Part shown: positions 38,734 to 52,400 of the stretch, piece after piece | Layout: every line of letters begins with the position of its first letter | Position numbering within the stretch: position 1 is the stretch's first letter | From: Ectocarpus siliculosus | Lineage: Eukaryota; Sar; Phaeophyceae; Ectocarpales; Ectocarpaceae | NCBI GenBank assembly: GCA_000310025.1 | Contig: FN649742.1 | Span: forward strand, 590,241-654,240 | Direction: 5' to 3' | DNA length: 64,000 nt | Made by a program: the position numbers and the translations under genes | Notes under the pieces: generated by a model | The model's database searches: none | The model's input: the letters and a program-made list of their open reading frames with translations, nothing else | Told to the model about the DNA's origin: nothing

Positions 38734-41700
38734 TCATGGAGGCAAATACTCGACAGTTTCCATCCCCCCCACACTCGCCATGGCTTCGTTAGCGATCTTC
38801 TCATAGTTTTCCCACGCCTCTTGTCCTTCTGGGGCGTCCCTGTTAGGTCGTTACATGTTGCAGACAGGCCCGTTTGTCAGAAGGCACCACAGAGACGGGC
38901 GTGTTAGCTGACCAAACCAAGCAGCGTTATCAAGCAAGGTGCAAAAAGGAAACCTCACTCGGAGCAACTGCGAAAAAAGAAACCCAAAAGTAGCAATTGT
39001 TAACAGAATCGTGGGCAGGTTGGCTCGTGGACAGTGCTATTTATTGCCACCAAAGTGCTGTCAAAGGACAGCAAGTACCGAACAACACGCACCTGGCCAA
39101 AGCCCGCGCGCTTCTTGCGACTTTTCCCTCCTCGTCCCCTCTGTCTTTCAGGATGAAATCGTAACCAACCATCTCCTCCGCTTCTCCTGCTGCCCCCTCT
39201 GATTCGGAGGTAACCTCCGCGCCTGCCCCGACATGAGCTGTGCCCTCGACCTTGTCGCCGCTGCTGCTGTGCGCGTCTTCGACCTCCCTTTTCTCCTTGG
39301 AGCCGCCTGACCCGTGACCCATAGCGAGGATGTCACCAAGCCAAGAGTTCGCCCCCTTTGCTCCATCCTTCACCTTCACGTTGCTCCCGTTGTGGCCGTT
39401 CCGCGTGGTAGCCGGGGAAATCGTTTTCGATGCCTCTCCTCCCCCGACCCCCTTGGCCTTGGCCTTGGCCTTGTTGGCCATAACCTTGGCGTACAGCTCG
39501 CTCACCTCCGTGCTTCGCTCTTCCGCACCCTTCACCGCCGAAGGGTCAAAGGTGCCGGCAGGGGGTTCTTGCACCTTCCACCCCCGTGCCCCCGCACCCC
39601 CTTCGCCGAAGAAGTCTTCCCCGTCGTCGTCTGCCTCGCCCACGGGTGCGATAAGTCCCGCTTCCACCATGCCAGCAACGTTCATCCCTCTTGGCACCTC
39701 TACCTCTTCGCCGGAGGGGCTCTCCAACAATACCTTCATCATCGGGCCCTGCTCAGCCAGCGCCTCCTCGATCGTCATGCCGTCTGGGATGTCCACCTCC
39801 ATCTCCACCAGCTGCGAAAAGACGTTGAAGACGTTGGGGTATAGGCAGGGACGCTACAGGTTCAGAGAAAAGCGCATGAAAGAAAGCGTCTCTTTGCACA
39901 GGCCGGGGGCGAACTCATCGTGCCCTAAATGGAAACACCGCCCAGCGACGTAAGAATACATGCTGTGAAAGGCGAACAAATAATGGCCAACTAAAACCAA
40001 ATTACACGAAAATAAAAACTTGATTCACTGTGCAGATAGGTCCCGCTCCCCGCCGCAAGAAGACGTACATCTTAACCTTTTTTGCAGTGTATGAAAATTA
40101 TGGGCTGAAAACACACCTCGGCCCCGATCATGCTGGCAACTTCCGCAGCCCCATCGTCCCACGAGTTAACGTTCGCGATTCCCTCCGGTAACCCGGCCTC
40201 CTCGGGACCACCGCCGAAGACAGACTCAAGCCTCGCATCGGAGCTGTCTTCCTGTAGCAAGCGGTTGGCCATCCTTGCCTCCTTCAACTTTTCCTCCGAG
40301 AATTGCTCGCTGTGATAGACGACGGTGCCAGCCAACGGTAGCCGATGGGACAAGGCAGGACAAGTGGAGTCAACACATCCGGGACGGACACATATTGCAC
40401 AACAGCTACCGATAGATTATTGTAGCGTTGTTGGATCACTTGAGTCCAACTGAGGGTGGGCTAAGGCTGAAAGCAGGAGCGGAGAAGGAGACTATACCTT
40501 GAAGTTGAATATCTGCGACGTGGCCCAGCACAACATTAATGGCAACCGAACCAAGTTCGCGAAGTGACCTCTGTAGCGGCGCGTACGTATGTGGGATGCT
40601 TCGGGAGTAGCGAGCGATGCTAAATTTGTGACGACAAGCTTGCCTAGGAAATTCGTGTCCAACCATCGGGCGGGTTTAGTACTGCTTCAATAGCCGCACC
40701 TCGCGTGATAGTCGTTCACCGGTTCCTGTACTTTGGAAGAAGCAGAAGAAGCAGGAGCCGAATCGGTGCTCGAGGCATGGGTACTTGGCACGTCTCTTGA
40801 TACGTTTTCTTCCTCCACCTGAGGGATGACAATCAAACCCGAAAAACATCAAACAAAATGGATTCAAAGCAAAATACTACACTCGGCAAACAAAAAAGGT
40901 ACCATCTTGCAGTCCACAGAAATTGGTGTACAGCCTACACCTTACATATCAACACCACAGGGACACCCCGCACGACAGGCATAGCCGTCTTCGAGCGAAA
41001 TCGTCAATGTTCGTCGACTAACCTTCTCCACATGGACCATCCCCTCGCCGAACATGCCCTCAAGGGCCGACAGCATGCTCGCGTCGTTGGCACCCTCCAA
41101 CGCCGCGCGCTCCATCTCCAACACCTCAGACGGCGAGGCCTCCGAAATGAAACCTTCTGCCCTTGAACCCGACGATGAAAACGTTCCCGTCGGCGCAGGC
41201 CGTTGTGGTTCCACAGCAGCGGCGGGTTGAGCACGAGGCTCATAGTCCCGCGCCGCTGCTGCTGCCCTTGTCCCTGGTTTGGTGAACCGATCCATGGAGA
41301 ACTCCCGCAAGAAATCTTCGTCTTGCGGAGACAGGAGGCCGCACACCGCGTCCGCCACCAGTTGCCCCGTCTTAGGGGCGAGCAGAACGCCGTTGCGCCA
41401 GTACCCGCCAGCGACGAAGAGGTTGGGGCAGCGGGGGGAGGCCCCGAGCACCGGGAGGCAGTCGGGGGTGACCGGCCGCAGTCCCGCCCACGTGCGCTCT
41501 ATCGCCAGATCTGCGAGCGCGGGGCAGACCTTGACGGCGGCGTCGATGATCTGTTTAATGCCGGCCGGGGTGTTGTGGAGACCGTACTCCCCCACCTACA
41601 ACGTTGGTCGATCGAAACAAGGCCATGAACGGTAGAGCATCATCATTTTTTTAGTAGCAGAACAAAGTTGTTTCGGGTCTACTGCTGTAGCAGGCAGGGC

Positions 41701-44481
41701 AGGGCACGGCTGCTGATGCTAATCGTCCCGAACACCATGTGTTGGCAGCAGGGTGCCGGTCGTTCTTGCCGTAATTAGTAGCCCACCAAAACGATCCTAA
41801 CCAAGGGTGCTCGAGTACCATACCATCAAAACACCATGTGCACGGCTGCACGCGGAAATGTGACGGATGGTTTCCATGAACGATGAAGTCCCCGCCTCCT
41901 GCTACCGTCAAGGCACGGAGTCTACCCCTCTACTGTACCGCACTCCGCAACACGACCACTCTGGCCATCGCTTGTACAAGTAGAATATCACAGTACCACA
42001 ACAGCCGCAGTGCAAGAACAACTTCGGGGAAAGCACAACCTGTGTATGCATCCACAATAACAACGCACACCCAACACAAATTACACGAATCACCATGCCC
42101 GGCGTCGACATCTCGTTCCGAAGAATTGGCCGCCACTTGTCGACTCCCCGCATGCCGCCCTTCCACTAACATCGGCTACGGAATACCAGCCAGGCAAATC
42201 CCGAACAAGTCACCTCTACTGTGGAGCCGACGACGATACGACCATCCCTCTTGGGGATAATGTAGCACCCCTCCGCGAAGAACACGCGTGTCAGACCGAT
42301 ACCCCCACCCTGCCTAGGCGCCCCCGCACCCAGCCCACCCGCCGGCTCCCTGAGAGCCATCATCTGCCCCTTGTGCGGCACCATGGGGACCGGCATTAGC
42401 TCGCGCATCCAGGCGCCTGTCGCTGATACAACGGCATTGGCGTGAACTTGCCGACCGTCATCCAACACTACGGCGTCCACGGACGTCCCTTCGCTGTCGT
42501 ATACGAGGCTAGCTGCCGCCGTCCTGTGTTCGGTTTCGGAACGTTTCGGGAAAAACGGAGGGAGGAATAGGAAGGGATATCGACCAACGATAGCGGATAG
42601 GGCCGCGCGAATATGTGAATGTGTATCCATGTTATATTGCTGCATCACGTGAGACCCAGTCCATCAAGCTCTGCGCTAAGAATCCATGAATATCAAAGTA
42701 TCTTCATGTGCCGCTCGCCACTCCTGCTGAACCCCCGGTCAACAACCTCGCAATGTAAACCTTAACCTTGGCATTGTTCCTCCGGCAACCCACACCGTAA
42801 GTCTCAGGCTTGTGTGTGCGGTGAAGCTACTGCTTGCCTGGCTATGTACTTCTTACCCTTCGAGTATCTCCACACCGCCCTTGCTGCACGCCTGCTCCAA
42901 CACCCTGAACATCCGCTGCGCGTCGATACTCATGTCTTGGGGAAACCACCACGCCCCAACGATGTCAGGAGACAAAGAGGGCTCCATTTCCAAAGCCTGA
43001 AGGACAACGTGGAAGGCGGGAGGGTGAACTCCTGCAAAATCGTTGGGGGTGGTCTTCCGGCCGCCAACATTTCCAGCAGCACAGCAGTCGAAGCTCGCTA
43101 CGGCTGTTGTGTCTGTATCCGCGTACAGGACATGTTGGAGTGACCCCAAAACCTCCCACATCTAGTATAGGTCGGTCTTGACGATGTTCTTCAACCTACC
43201 CGATCGTCGGGAACATGTTGTATGCATACGAATTTTCTTAAATATGTGGGTGAAATCCTCGCCGGATACGAGTTTGAATATACATACCTTACACGACAGC
43301 AGTGCTGGAACATCATGCCAGGGTACTTGTATAATGGTGCCCATATTTCTTACAGAGAGCAGTTTAGTGGTCTTGGCTCTCCCTCCTCCCTCCTCCACTA
43401 CAATACAGCAGTAGTGGTCCCGGTATAACGCCGTTCGAATAATGTCGGTTTCCCGTATAATGCCCGTGAAATCGTCTGGCGCAGATGGAATATCAAAGTT
43501 GTTTCTTGCTCTGAATAATGCCGGTCGCCCGCTATAATGCCGGTGTGATATCGAGCTGGATCCACAGCATTACACCGGGACCTATATAAGCAGTATGTTC
43601 AAGCGACTTCTGTTTTGTGCGCCTACCTACTGCTGTGAGAGTAGAGCCAGAGAAAGACGAGATACTTCTGCAGTATAACAAGGCTGCTGTCCTGCAAACC
43701 ATGGCACTATGGAACTGGAGGCAGCAGTTGCTCTACTGCGTTGTTTTGTAAAGACACACGGTGTGTACGGACACACGGTGTGGGAGAACCGTGCTGGTTT
43801 GTTGTTGTGTGTACATTACCCCCAACCACAAGTTGAACTAACCCCACGACAGGCACAAGCACTCCATCTACAACCGCTGCGACTGAGCAAGAAGAGTTTC
43901 AGCAACCAATTATCACCGCCTACAAGGCGCACCTGGTCTCTGCCGATCCAATGGGCCTGCCCCCCCTCAGGCGGAGGGCTCCACACGTGCACAGCATCGC
44001 CTTCGAAGGCCGGACTCATGAACCCTCCCGTGCTCCAGAAGTGTGTCCTTGTCTCGGCAGCAGTCTTCTCTCCAGCCTTCTCTCCCCCCATCCCGGCAAT
44101 CGCCTCGATGCTCCGGACCCACTCCGCGTACATCGCCCGGCTCGTCAGGCAAAGGTCGAGGTAAGGCCCGCTCTCCAACCGCTCCGCTTGAGGAGCAATC
44201 ATACCCCCGGCAGCCTCCGCTGCCGCTTCCGCACGATTGCGCGACAGCACCGTTACCTGCTTCCCTCGCTTCGCCAGCTCCAAGGCCGTCGAGAGTCCGG
44301 CGAGGCCGCCACCGATCACGACAACGTCTTTGTGGATGCGGACGTCCGACATGGTAGGTCCAAGCATGGCCATGTGTCGCGAAAGCCGCCCTGACCCTGA
44401 AGACAGCAGGAACGCGTGGCTCATCCATCCGCTGCTACCGATGACGGCGCAACACACGCACAGCTGCTGCGGCAGTCGCAT
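38734..44481 (-). CDS. thiO: ThiO-like FAD-dependent glycine oxidase with long C-terminal extension, 8 exons
   Basis: ThiO oxidises glycine to the imine used by ThiG to make the thiazole of thiamine. Exons 44481-43933, 42996-42857, 42523-42214, 41595-41023, 40818-40700, 40309-40117, 39811-39093 and 38839-38734 join in frame to 902 residues; a normal ThiO has about 350-400. The Rossmann FAD site VVVIGGGLAGLSTALELAKR lies at 53-72. Other family blocks are GGMIAPQAE, EPSLSPDIVGAWWFPQD, VVSATGAW, GCYIIPKRDGRIVVGST, the late FAD motif RTWAGLRPVTPD and AGGYWRNGVLLAPKTG. The N-terminus has a hydrophobic stretch and then SHA/FLL, with Phe after the likely cleavage site, as in stramenopile plastid presequences. 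After about residue 420 the protein is acidic and Ala/Gly/Lys-rich with no domain I know; it includes IPDGMTIEEALAEQGPMMKV and ends VEYLPP. Other GO/DAO-family amine oxidases are possible, but the order of blocks fits ThiO best. Confidence 0.82.
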
Positions 44482-45033
44482 GTTTTTTCGTGTGTGAGAC
44501 GTGAGCCTTGCTCGCGGACTGCTGTCTCAAAGTAGCCTCGTGTACTCACACCTAGCACTTTGGCACTGCTTTTTGCTGCTGATAAAGCTGATAGCCAACC
44601 AGCAGCAGCAGCAGGCTGCTAGTTCCTGTGGCAGCAAGCAGCAGTGAGGTGCCCGACCAACTCCACTGCTGTGTCCTCGTGACTCACCTCCCCATATGGG
44701 CAAAAAAGAGGAGGGGGGTGTATTTTGCTTCTCTCGCTTGTTGTGCCCCCGCCGTGCACCTCTCGAGACAGCGCCAATTACGTCCCTTGCTTCTCACGCA
44801 CCGACAGCATCAGTGAAGACAGGTTGAGGTGCTTGCATTGTTGTGCTTGTCAAGCTACTTGCGCGAGGGCTGAGCATTGGGGAGATCAAAGAGATAAAGC
44901 TCGATATATTGAATTTGTCGATAGACCTGCTCAGCATCTGACAGCTGAGGAGGACAGGCCTTGTGCTGGAGCTACATAGAGCAGTGGAGCCAGGAGAGGA
45001 GGGCTTGTCCTGAGTATCAACACAGCGGGGAAC
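44482..45033. promoter_or_regulatory. shared upstream region of the ThiO-like and SmD3 genes
   Basis: These 552 bases separate two divergent start codons. The stretch has CAG/CTG-rich sequence around 44600-44640 and no coding exon. Both promoters must lie here; I could not define individual elements. Confidence 0.45.
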
Positions 45034-47389
45034 ATGGCCGGTAAGTGCTCCGAGCATTGCAAAATCTGGTGGACGTCTGCTGATTTGCGATCGGATCCTT
45101 GCTCTTGCCCCAAAGAGGATAACAGCTTACCAACTCACGTAGCCGGCAGCCGGGATGTCAACCAAGCAATGATCGCGTATGGACGCAACACTCAGCCGTT
45201 GTCTGCACAGCAGTAGTAGGTGGGAATTGATCGACAACCCACGGCAAAAATCTGGTGGTTGATCTCTGTTTTTTCGTCTGGATGCGGCCAGTGTTTGGTG
45301 TGGTCTTTGTTACCTCTCCTCTCTCTCAATGTGCTGTAAATTTTAGTCGAGTTTTGGCGCTGCGGTAAAGTAATGAGATGGATTTCAAGCGGGAGGAGAA
45401 CAAGAGGTTGTAGATCAATCACCGAGACTCGACCGCTATACTCCGCTGCCCAACCTCCTCTTTGTTATTCCAAGCGTCGGGAACAACACGTACTTGTGTC
45501 ACACATGTATCAAGCACTACACACATTAACACATCAGTACACAGCACAGCAGCAGCACCAGGGGGCACAAATCATGTCTTGACCCCCGCGCTCCCCCTCT
45601 CCTCCCACACGATGAAAGACTGCTGTTGACAACACGATGAGAGACTGCTGTTGACAACATTACATTGAACATACCAGAACTTGAGCACCGTTTGTGAGCC
45701 CAGTCAGGAAACCTTACACCAAAACCTATATAACGGTAATATTGCAATTTGTAGCCCACATGAGGAACGAAGAATCTCAACCCCGGCCGACACTAGAGAG
45801 AGGTAAATGGTTCACAAACGGTTTCCAATAGTAATAGTGTAGATACGACGACGGAGTGCTTTGTACAAGCAGCGAGAATGCGAAGGAGTCGAGAGCGCCG
45901 GTGTGCAGCTGTAGAAGTGTAGCAGTGTAGTTGTAGTAGGTGGGTTAGGTGCCCCGTCTGGAAAGGACTGGTGCAAATCGGATGGTTAATGGTGCATGGT
46001 CACAGAACAAACTACGGCATGTAGGCAGCAAGAAAAGAATGCCCCCCCCATTAGCCGCCCCGACGTCCACTGCTGCAGCTTTGCCGAGCTGTCAGTAACG
46101 CAAAGTGCGCATAGACTATGCATAGGCCGAGACACGCTTGTGTAGAAAGGTGTGTCTCCGAGTTACATGTCTCATGAATACCTGCGTAACACGTTGGTTG
46201 CCACGCCACCACAACCCACAACTTGGAACGTGCACGAGCACCTGTCATAGCTGCGTTTTTTTTGTACTTGGTAAGGGATGTGCTACAGACATGCCGACAT
46301 GGCAGTTGAGACGAGTACAACCCCATTGTTAATGTTTATTCTCACAACGCTCCGCCCTATTGCAAGTCGGAGGACCGTTGTCTACCACGAGCATGTCCAT
46401 CGCCAAAAGGATGCCAGGGTTGGTGCCAATAGTGTGCGTGTGAGCTTTTGTCTATAATTTACAGAAGGAATGATATCCTCTCATCTAAACCACCAAGCGA
46501 TGTCTACCTTGTTGTCATTTCCCCGACGCTTGTCCCGATGACCTGAACGGATAACAAATCAACATTTCTGCTTATTCCTGTGCGATTTTTTCGTTTTGTC
46601 TTCAAAAATCTATACAAATCAGCTGTGGGTGTTCCTATCAAGCTCCTCCACGAGGGCGAGGGGCATGGGGTGACGGTTGAGATGAAGAACGGAGAGATCT
46701 ACCGGGGGCACTTGAATGAGGCAGAGGACACCATGAACTGCTTCATGACAGGAGGTGAGACTAGGGGTAAATAGGGGCAATATCGACACGCTCTTTGCGT
46801 TATGGTACAACAGCATGTCCGCATCATCTGAGATCTCTGTCAACTAATGAAAACGCGCCTTTAGTACGTAGCTTCACGTCAGATCGCGGTGCTGCTTGTG
46901 TGACCCAGGGGCAATGTTTGCGCTCGTTTAAACGTTGACCTACCTCGAGAAATAATCCAATCCCGTCATCAAAGAGGCTGCGCATATTAAGGCTATTATG
47001 ATAGGGAATGCAGACGTCTCGTCCTCATGTGTGCACTTCATTCGAAACAACCGAGAGATACTCCATGTGTGTGTTGCAACATCCCGTCCGATGTAACCTC
47101 ACATCCGTTGAACATTGTCCAACACAAATTTGATGTTGACAATCACGACATTGCGTGATATGACGTGACGTGATATGACATGGCAGTGACGATGACGGGG
47201 AGGGACGGGCGTGTGAGCAAGCTGGAACAGGTCTACCTTCGTGGCAGCCACATCAAGCTCGTTGTATTGCCGGACGTGCTCAAGAACGCGCCGGTGTTCA
47301 AGCCTGTACAAAAAATGAAGAAGAAGGACGAGGAGGCGGGAGGAGGCAGAGGAGGGGGCTTCAAAAAGTCGAAAAAGCCTAAGGCATAG
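45034..47389 (+). CDS. SNRPD3: small nuclear ribonucleoprotein SmD3, 3 exons
   Basis: SmD3 is one of seven Sm proteins that form the ring on U1, U2, U4 and U5 snRNAs. Exons 46623-46754 and 47187-47389 are certain; they give the Sm1 motif ([29 protein letters not shown]) and the Sm2 motif ([19 protein letters not shown]). The tail is basic with a GGGRGGG stretch and ends KKSKKPKA. The first coding exon must end in phase 1. ATGGCCG at 45034-45040, followed by the strong donor GTAAGT, fits and gives M-A-A-V-G-V-P, 113 residues in all (the human protein has about 126). The first intron is then about 1.6 kb, and the first exon adds only two whole codons plus one base. The start is inferred; the rest is firm. 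Confidence 0.88.
45608..45657. repeat. 25-bp tandem duplication in SmD3 intron 1
   Basis: Two head-to-tail copies of a 25-base unit (acacgatgaaagactgctgt plus five more bases), differing at one position (a/g). Confidence 0.9.
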
Positions 47390-49409
47390 AGGTTGCCAGG
47401 GAGGAATGGAATGGTGTGGTGGGTGTATTTGTCCCGGGCGTAGGACCCAGTAGCCAGTATTATTAAGATTTTGTGGAGGTTAGCGTGGAGGCACTTCTGC
47501 TAGATACTAGTGAGTTTTGATTCGATACAACTCGGCGGCGATGGCAGCAAGTAGGCGCGGCATATATGAGAATGAAGCGTCCGTGATTTGTTGGCAATTG
47601 GTGGGGGGGAGGAATGGAAGGCCCGTTGCTTACCTATACCCACCTGCCCGGATGTCCTGTTTCAGTAGTGTTGAGTGTTTTTCCTTTTGTCCGCGCGTGT
47701 TGCATGTTCGCGCTGACCCCAGGAAATCGCTGGTGGTAGATACTGTGACACGCTGCGGTTTGCCCTGGTCGAAAAATGTGCCTGTAAGATACGTGACGAC
47801 ACACCGACACAAGGAACGGTGGAAGGACAAGGACAAGACAGCCATTGGGAACTCCGCACGTACTAGTCTATATTACAAGTAGTCCAACATGCACAGGCGT
47901 TTTCTTCTTGCCAGGCCATACTGGAAGTGTGGTATCCATGCGTTGACGACGGTCCGCAGTTTCCATCTCATCTCAAGACCTACAATTCGGGGTCACGTCA
48001 CTCAGGGGAATACGTTTCCCGACGTTTCCCGACGAATTAATGCGGTAGACGGGCGTGGAGGTTCCTATACCGCGTACATCTACAAGAAACACGTGGCGGG
48101 TGACGGGCTCTGCCACACACAAGACAGCTAGCTGTTGGATACATCACATCTGCTGCCTCGATGTCCACGTCTTAACCGTTGGTAACATTGAAAAGTAACA
48201 AGACGACGCGGCAACACCGGAGCAACCGGCGGTCAAGTTTGTGGCGTTGGTCGACGGCGTGGCGTGCTATTCTAGTCCACATTCAAGCAAACCGAACCAA
48301 GAAAATAGTTATTTTTTCGGCACACAGGCAGCTGCCTCGTTGAATCATAGACATGGCGACTCAAGGCATGCGCTGGGCGAGCAGAAGACATGCTCGACAT
48401 AACCGACGTCCACCGTTGTTTTCAACCAGTTGCCATACAGATGATAAGCTGCGTGACTGACTGCAGGTTGACGCCAAGGTTACACGACTACACGTTCAAT
48501 TCAAAACTCACAAGAAAATCAGAGGCAAGAACGACCAGACTTATTTCCGATCATTCAATCATCCCAGGGTGAACAAAGGGACACGTCACATAAAACACGC
48601 ACGAACAAACATGGAATTTCTAGTCTAGATCGTACGCAGCGAGAGCGGCCCTGACAAAAACGGCGCATCAACAGCAACAACATCGCTTGACTGAAATCGG
48701 AGAATCTTGGAGACTTCCCTCCTAGATACCCTCCTCAGGTTCCTACATAACGATAGAGGCCTCCCTCCGACACAAGTGCTACACCACATATAGCCTAGTA
48801 TTAACAGTGCTTCATGAAGCAGGCTGCCTTCTCTGCGTCGCAACTTCCTCGACACCCTTACACGTACAACCATCAATACCACCATCACTCCGCTGCGTAC
48901 AATCAATGTCACAACCACAAATGGCCACGAAACACAATACACTAAACTACGCAAACACAAGAAGCAACATAAATACTACAAACCCGTTCCAAGTCCACCC
49001 ACTCTACAATTGTTAGCACCCGTCTCAACTTCAAAATATTAAAATGCCCACTCTCGGCCCCTTAGCTTGGTTCGAGGTGAAGGAACAAAGAGCCTCATAC
49101 ACCATCCATCATACCGCGACACATTGTGAAATGAGCGTACAACGGCATTCCATGACGCCTCAATCAGTGAAGCGTGTGTACTGCAGGGCGTAGATAACAG
49201 CATGATGCATACTACGCACGATGTGTCGGCCAGAGGTCCTTGGCCCGTGCTACGCAAAACTCAGCGATAGGATAGAAATCCGTTGTTCAAGTCTGGCTAT
49301 AGTATTGTTGCTTCAGCGGCGGCTCGATGCTCTCTGGCAAGATCCCCACCCCCTACAGCAGTACCACTAAGGTTAACCACGAACGCCCGCAAGCAGATCG
49401 TGACATTCA
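47390..49409. other. intergenic, between convergent SmD3 and QSOX 3' ends
   Basis: No gene supported. Open frames are short and lack motifs. One decamer copy lies at 49354, 47 bases past the QSOX stop codon on the minus strand, so probably in its 3' UTR. Confidence 0.45.
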
Positions 49410-52400
49410 TCACACGTCGGGTGCAGAGTCCCCTCGTTTCTTACTTAACCCGACCCCCCTCAACTCCGTCCATCTTCGCGCCCACATGACCACAGCCACC
49501 ACCGCGCACAGCATGACGCCGTTCACCGCCCAACCGCGGCCGGAGGCATCCGGTCCCTCCCCGGCTATCTCGGGGCACGAGAAAGTCCTCTTGAGCAGCT
49601 TTAGCACCTCCGTCTCGCTCCAAGAGGGCTTGTCTTTCCCTTGGGGGAAGCCGCTCCAACACTGCTTGCAAGCCTTAGCGCTTGGCCACAAGCCCCTGGG
49701 CAAGAAGGTAGCAGGTACAAAGAAAAGAAGGATGGTCTTGTTTAGAACGCTTTCAGGCGTCTTTCAGTGCGGTGTGGTGCGACGTACATAGTAGTGCATG
49801 CCATCTGGGTAGCGAACAGCCAGCGGTACTCACCTGCTGTCCACCTCAAGTCGATTTCAAGGCTAGCACACGTTGCGTCCAATCTAGGCTGAGCAGGATT
49901 AAGGTACAGAGACAGAGATAGACCGTCCGCCAGGTCGTGAGACGCACACAGTATACAGAAAAGCAGTACAACAACCAGCCCCCGCTGTACGCTAGGCTAG
50001 AAAACACACACTCATACATAGACGAGTGCAAGGTAGGAGCCTTCGCAGACGTGTGCAGTTTTCTTCCGTTGCTACCGTTTCTGTCTTTGATCCGGAGAAC
50101 ACGTTAGTCTCCCCCATGCCGCCCCCTCACGGGGTCCCAGTTGATGACATTTAGAAGTGTTTTGTGTTTTTTACCGCACTGAGACTGACGTCTTTTCATT
50201 GGTCAGCCCGTTAGCGCGGTCGAGGCCAATAATAAAATATAAACACAGGCTGCTTACTCGTATGGTCCAACTTCTTCGTCCCCTTCGAGCGCCAGACGAC
50301 CGTTAACAGTGTTGTGCGCCCGCCATACCCACAGGGCCAGCGCCGGTTCTCCTTGCGAGGTGTGCTGCCCTCGAACGTTGGCTGGCTTGGGGATGTCGCA
50401 TCGCCCGTTGTCGCACGTGCTGTACATCTCCATGAAGTGGGATCGGCAAACCTCACACCTTGGCGGCACCGACAGAAGCAGCGCAGAGCCGAGCAGAGCA
50501 GAGCAGAGCCGCCGAGACAAAGTACGGGACATGAGCACAATTCTCATGACGTTCGAAACACGAAACCAAAGTATGTTAGACGTGTCTATAGTGGAGTTCG
50601 TGGTGCCACGACTAGATGGGCGTTCCACACTACTACTACTTGTTGCCGACACCATCGCACCCAATCGCCCCGAGGTGTGGCAGGAGCACAAGGCCAACAA
50701 TCCAGATCAATGCTATTCACGATAACATCACAACATGACAGCCGTCCTTCAAGAACACTTTTCATTCCCGCCTATCAGGTATCAGGTATGATTGCCCCCC
50801 CGTCTGACAATATTGTCTGCACGAACGAGCAGCAGCGTCTCCAACGAGCAAATCACGGACGAAGCTCACCTGAAAAAGTTGTCAACGAAGGACGCAATGC
50901 CCTCCATGACCGCGTAGGGATTTTGTTTCATAGGTGCCTCCGATACGCTCAACAGGTGAAAGAGAGACCAAAGGCCGGAAGTGTAGTGGGAAACTTCCGG
51001 TTCTGTGCCCCTTTCGATGTTTGCCGCCGGCCAGTTGTCACGCTTGCCCGGGGCAAAAGAGCCGATGTGGAAGTTTCCTATTCGCTTATCCCACCTGAAA
51101 AGCAGAGGATTGTTGATTATTGTGTCGGAGGTGAGTTGGACGCGGGGCGGCGAAGTAACAAAACAAGCACGACTCCTGTTCGGCATTCATACATTCATAC
51201 ATTCATGCAATCGATCGATCCACTCAACAGAATGGAACAAGGTGCGCCCCGCCGTCCCAGAGTGACCAACCACTAAACTAGGCAGATCGTTTAAAGGACG
51301 GTATTATAGTATCGTAGCAGCACAGTGACGACCTGACCCGTACTCGGGGGTCCTGGTTATCCCACCCCCAACAAAAAACACACGTCACGAATTGCTGTGG
51401 AATGGTTTACAGCTAGCCTTGCCTCAAACCACACGTGAGGCATCTTCCAATTCATTTTCTCAACGTAATATACTCCATTACTCCGGAGTGTCTCTCTCGG
51501 GAGCAAGTCTTCAATCTTCCCCCAGGGGGGGGACAAGCAACAAAAAAACACATACACACGTGCACTTGTGGATGCTTGGTATACTAGCGGCTGCGGCCAC
51601 ATGTCGGCTGGAATACACTACGAGTTGCGCGTCCGTGACGCGTCTTTTCTTATTCAACTCACCTGGCGATGTCATTGAGACTAGGATCTCGCCGAAGGTC
51701 GGTGGCCAGGCTGCGGAAGCTGACCCGGTTCATCTTCCCGGGGAAGGTGGTGGCCAGAAGCTCCAAGAACGACAGAAGGGCGCCTGCAAAGAAAACAAAA
51801 CGAGTTACACGGAAAAAAGGCGGTGAACAACAAACAGCTATTGTATAGATGACAAGAGCACCCAAGGGTAGACAGCGTGGTTGGGTACATAGAGAATGGA
51901 TGACCATGACGTAAAGCAACATGGTCATTTTTACCGGAAACATTAAAAAAAGGGAGAGAGCAAAACACAACGCCCGTACAGCGGTATTCACACGGTAATG
52001 AGCAATAAGCAAGTGGTTACGGATTTGTGTGTAGTGCATGGCATGGGGCTGAAAGCAGAGTTAGAGTCGTAGTTTTGGTTTCGCCGTCTGCAAGAGAGCA
52101 ACAGACGCCGACATGAGCAGACTCCTCCCGAGCTGCTGCCGTGTTGCCGTTTTGCTTGAAGCGTTTGAGAAACACCACAAGGTCTTTCGACACGTTTGAC
52201 ACGGTCTCGGTATAACATAAAGCCAGCTTCTTGCATTGCAATGAGCCGCGGAGCGCGGAGCGCGACATTTTTTCCCTTCGTCCCCGGCAGGGAAGACAAG
52301 GCTCTAAACATCGGGCTCTTCCAACCAACGCGATGGAGGGGCCCTTCTGCAACTTCCGTCTAATTATTGACCGCCCGAAAATCATCGCCTTTGTTCAACC

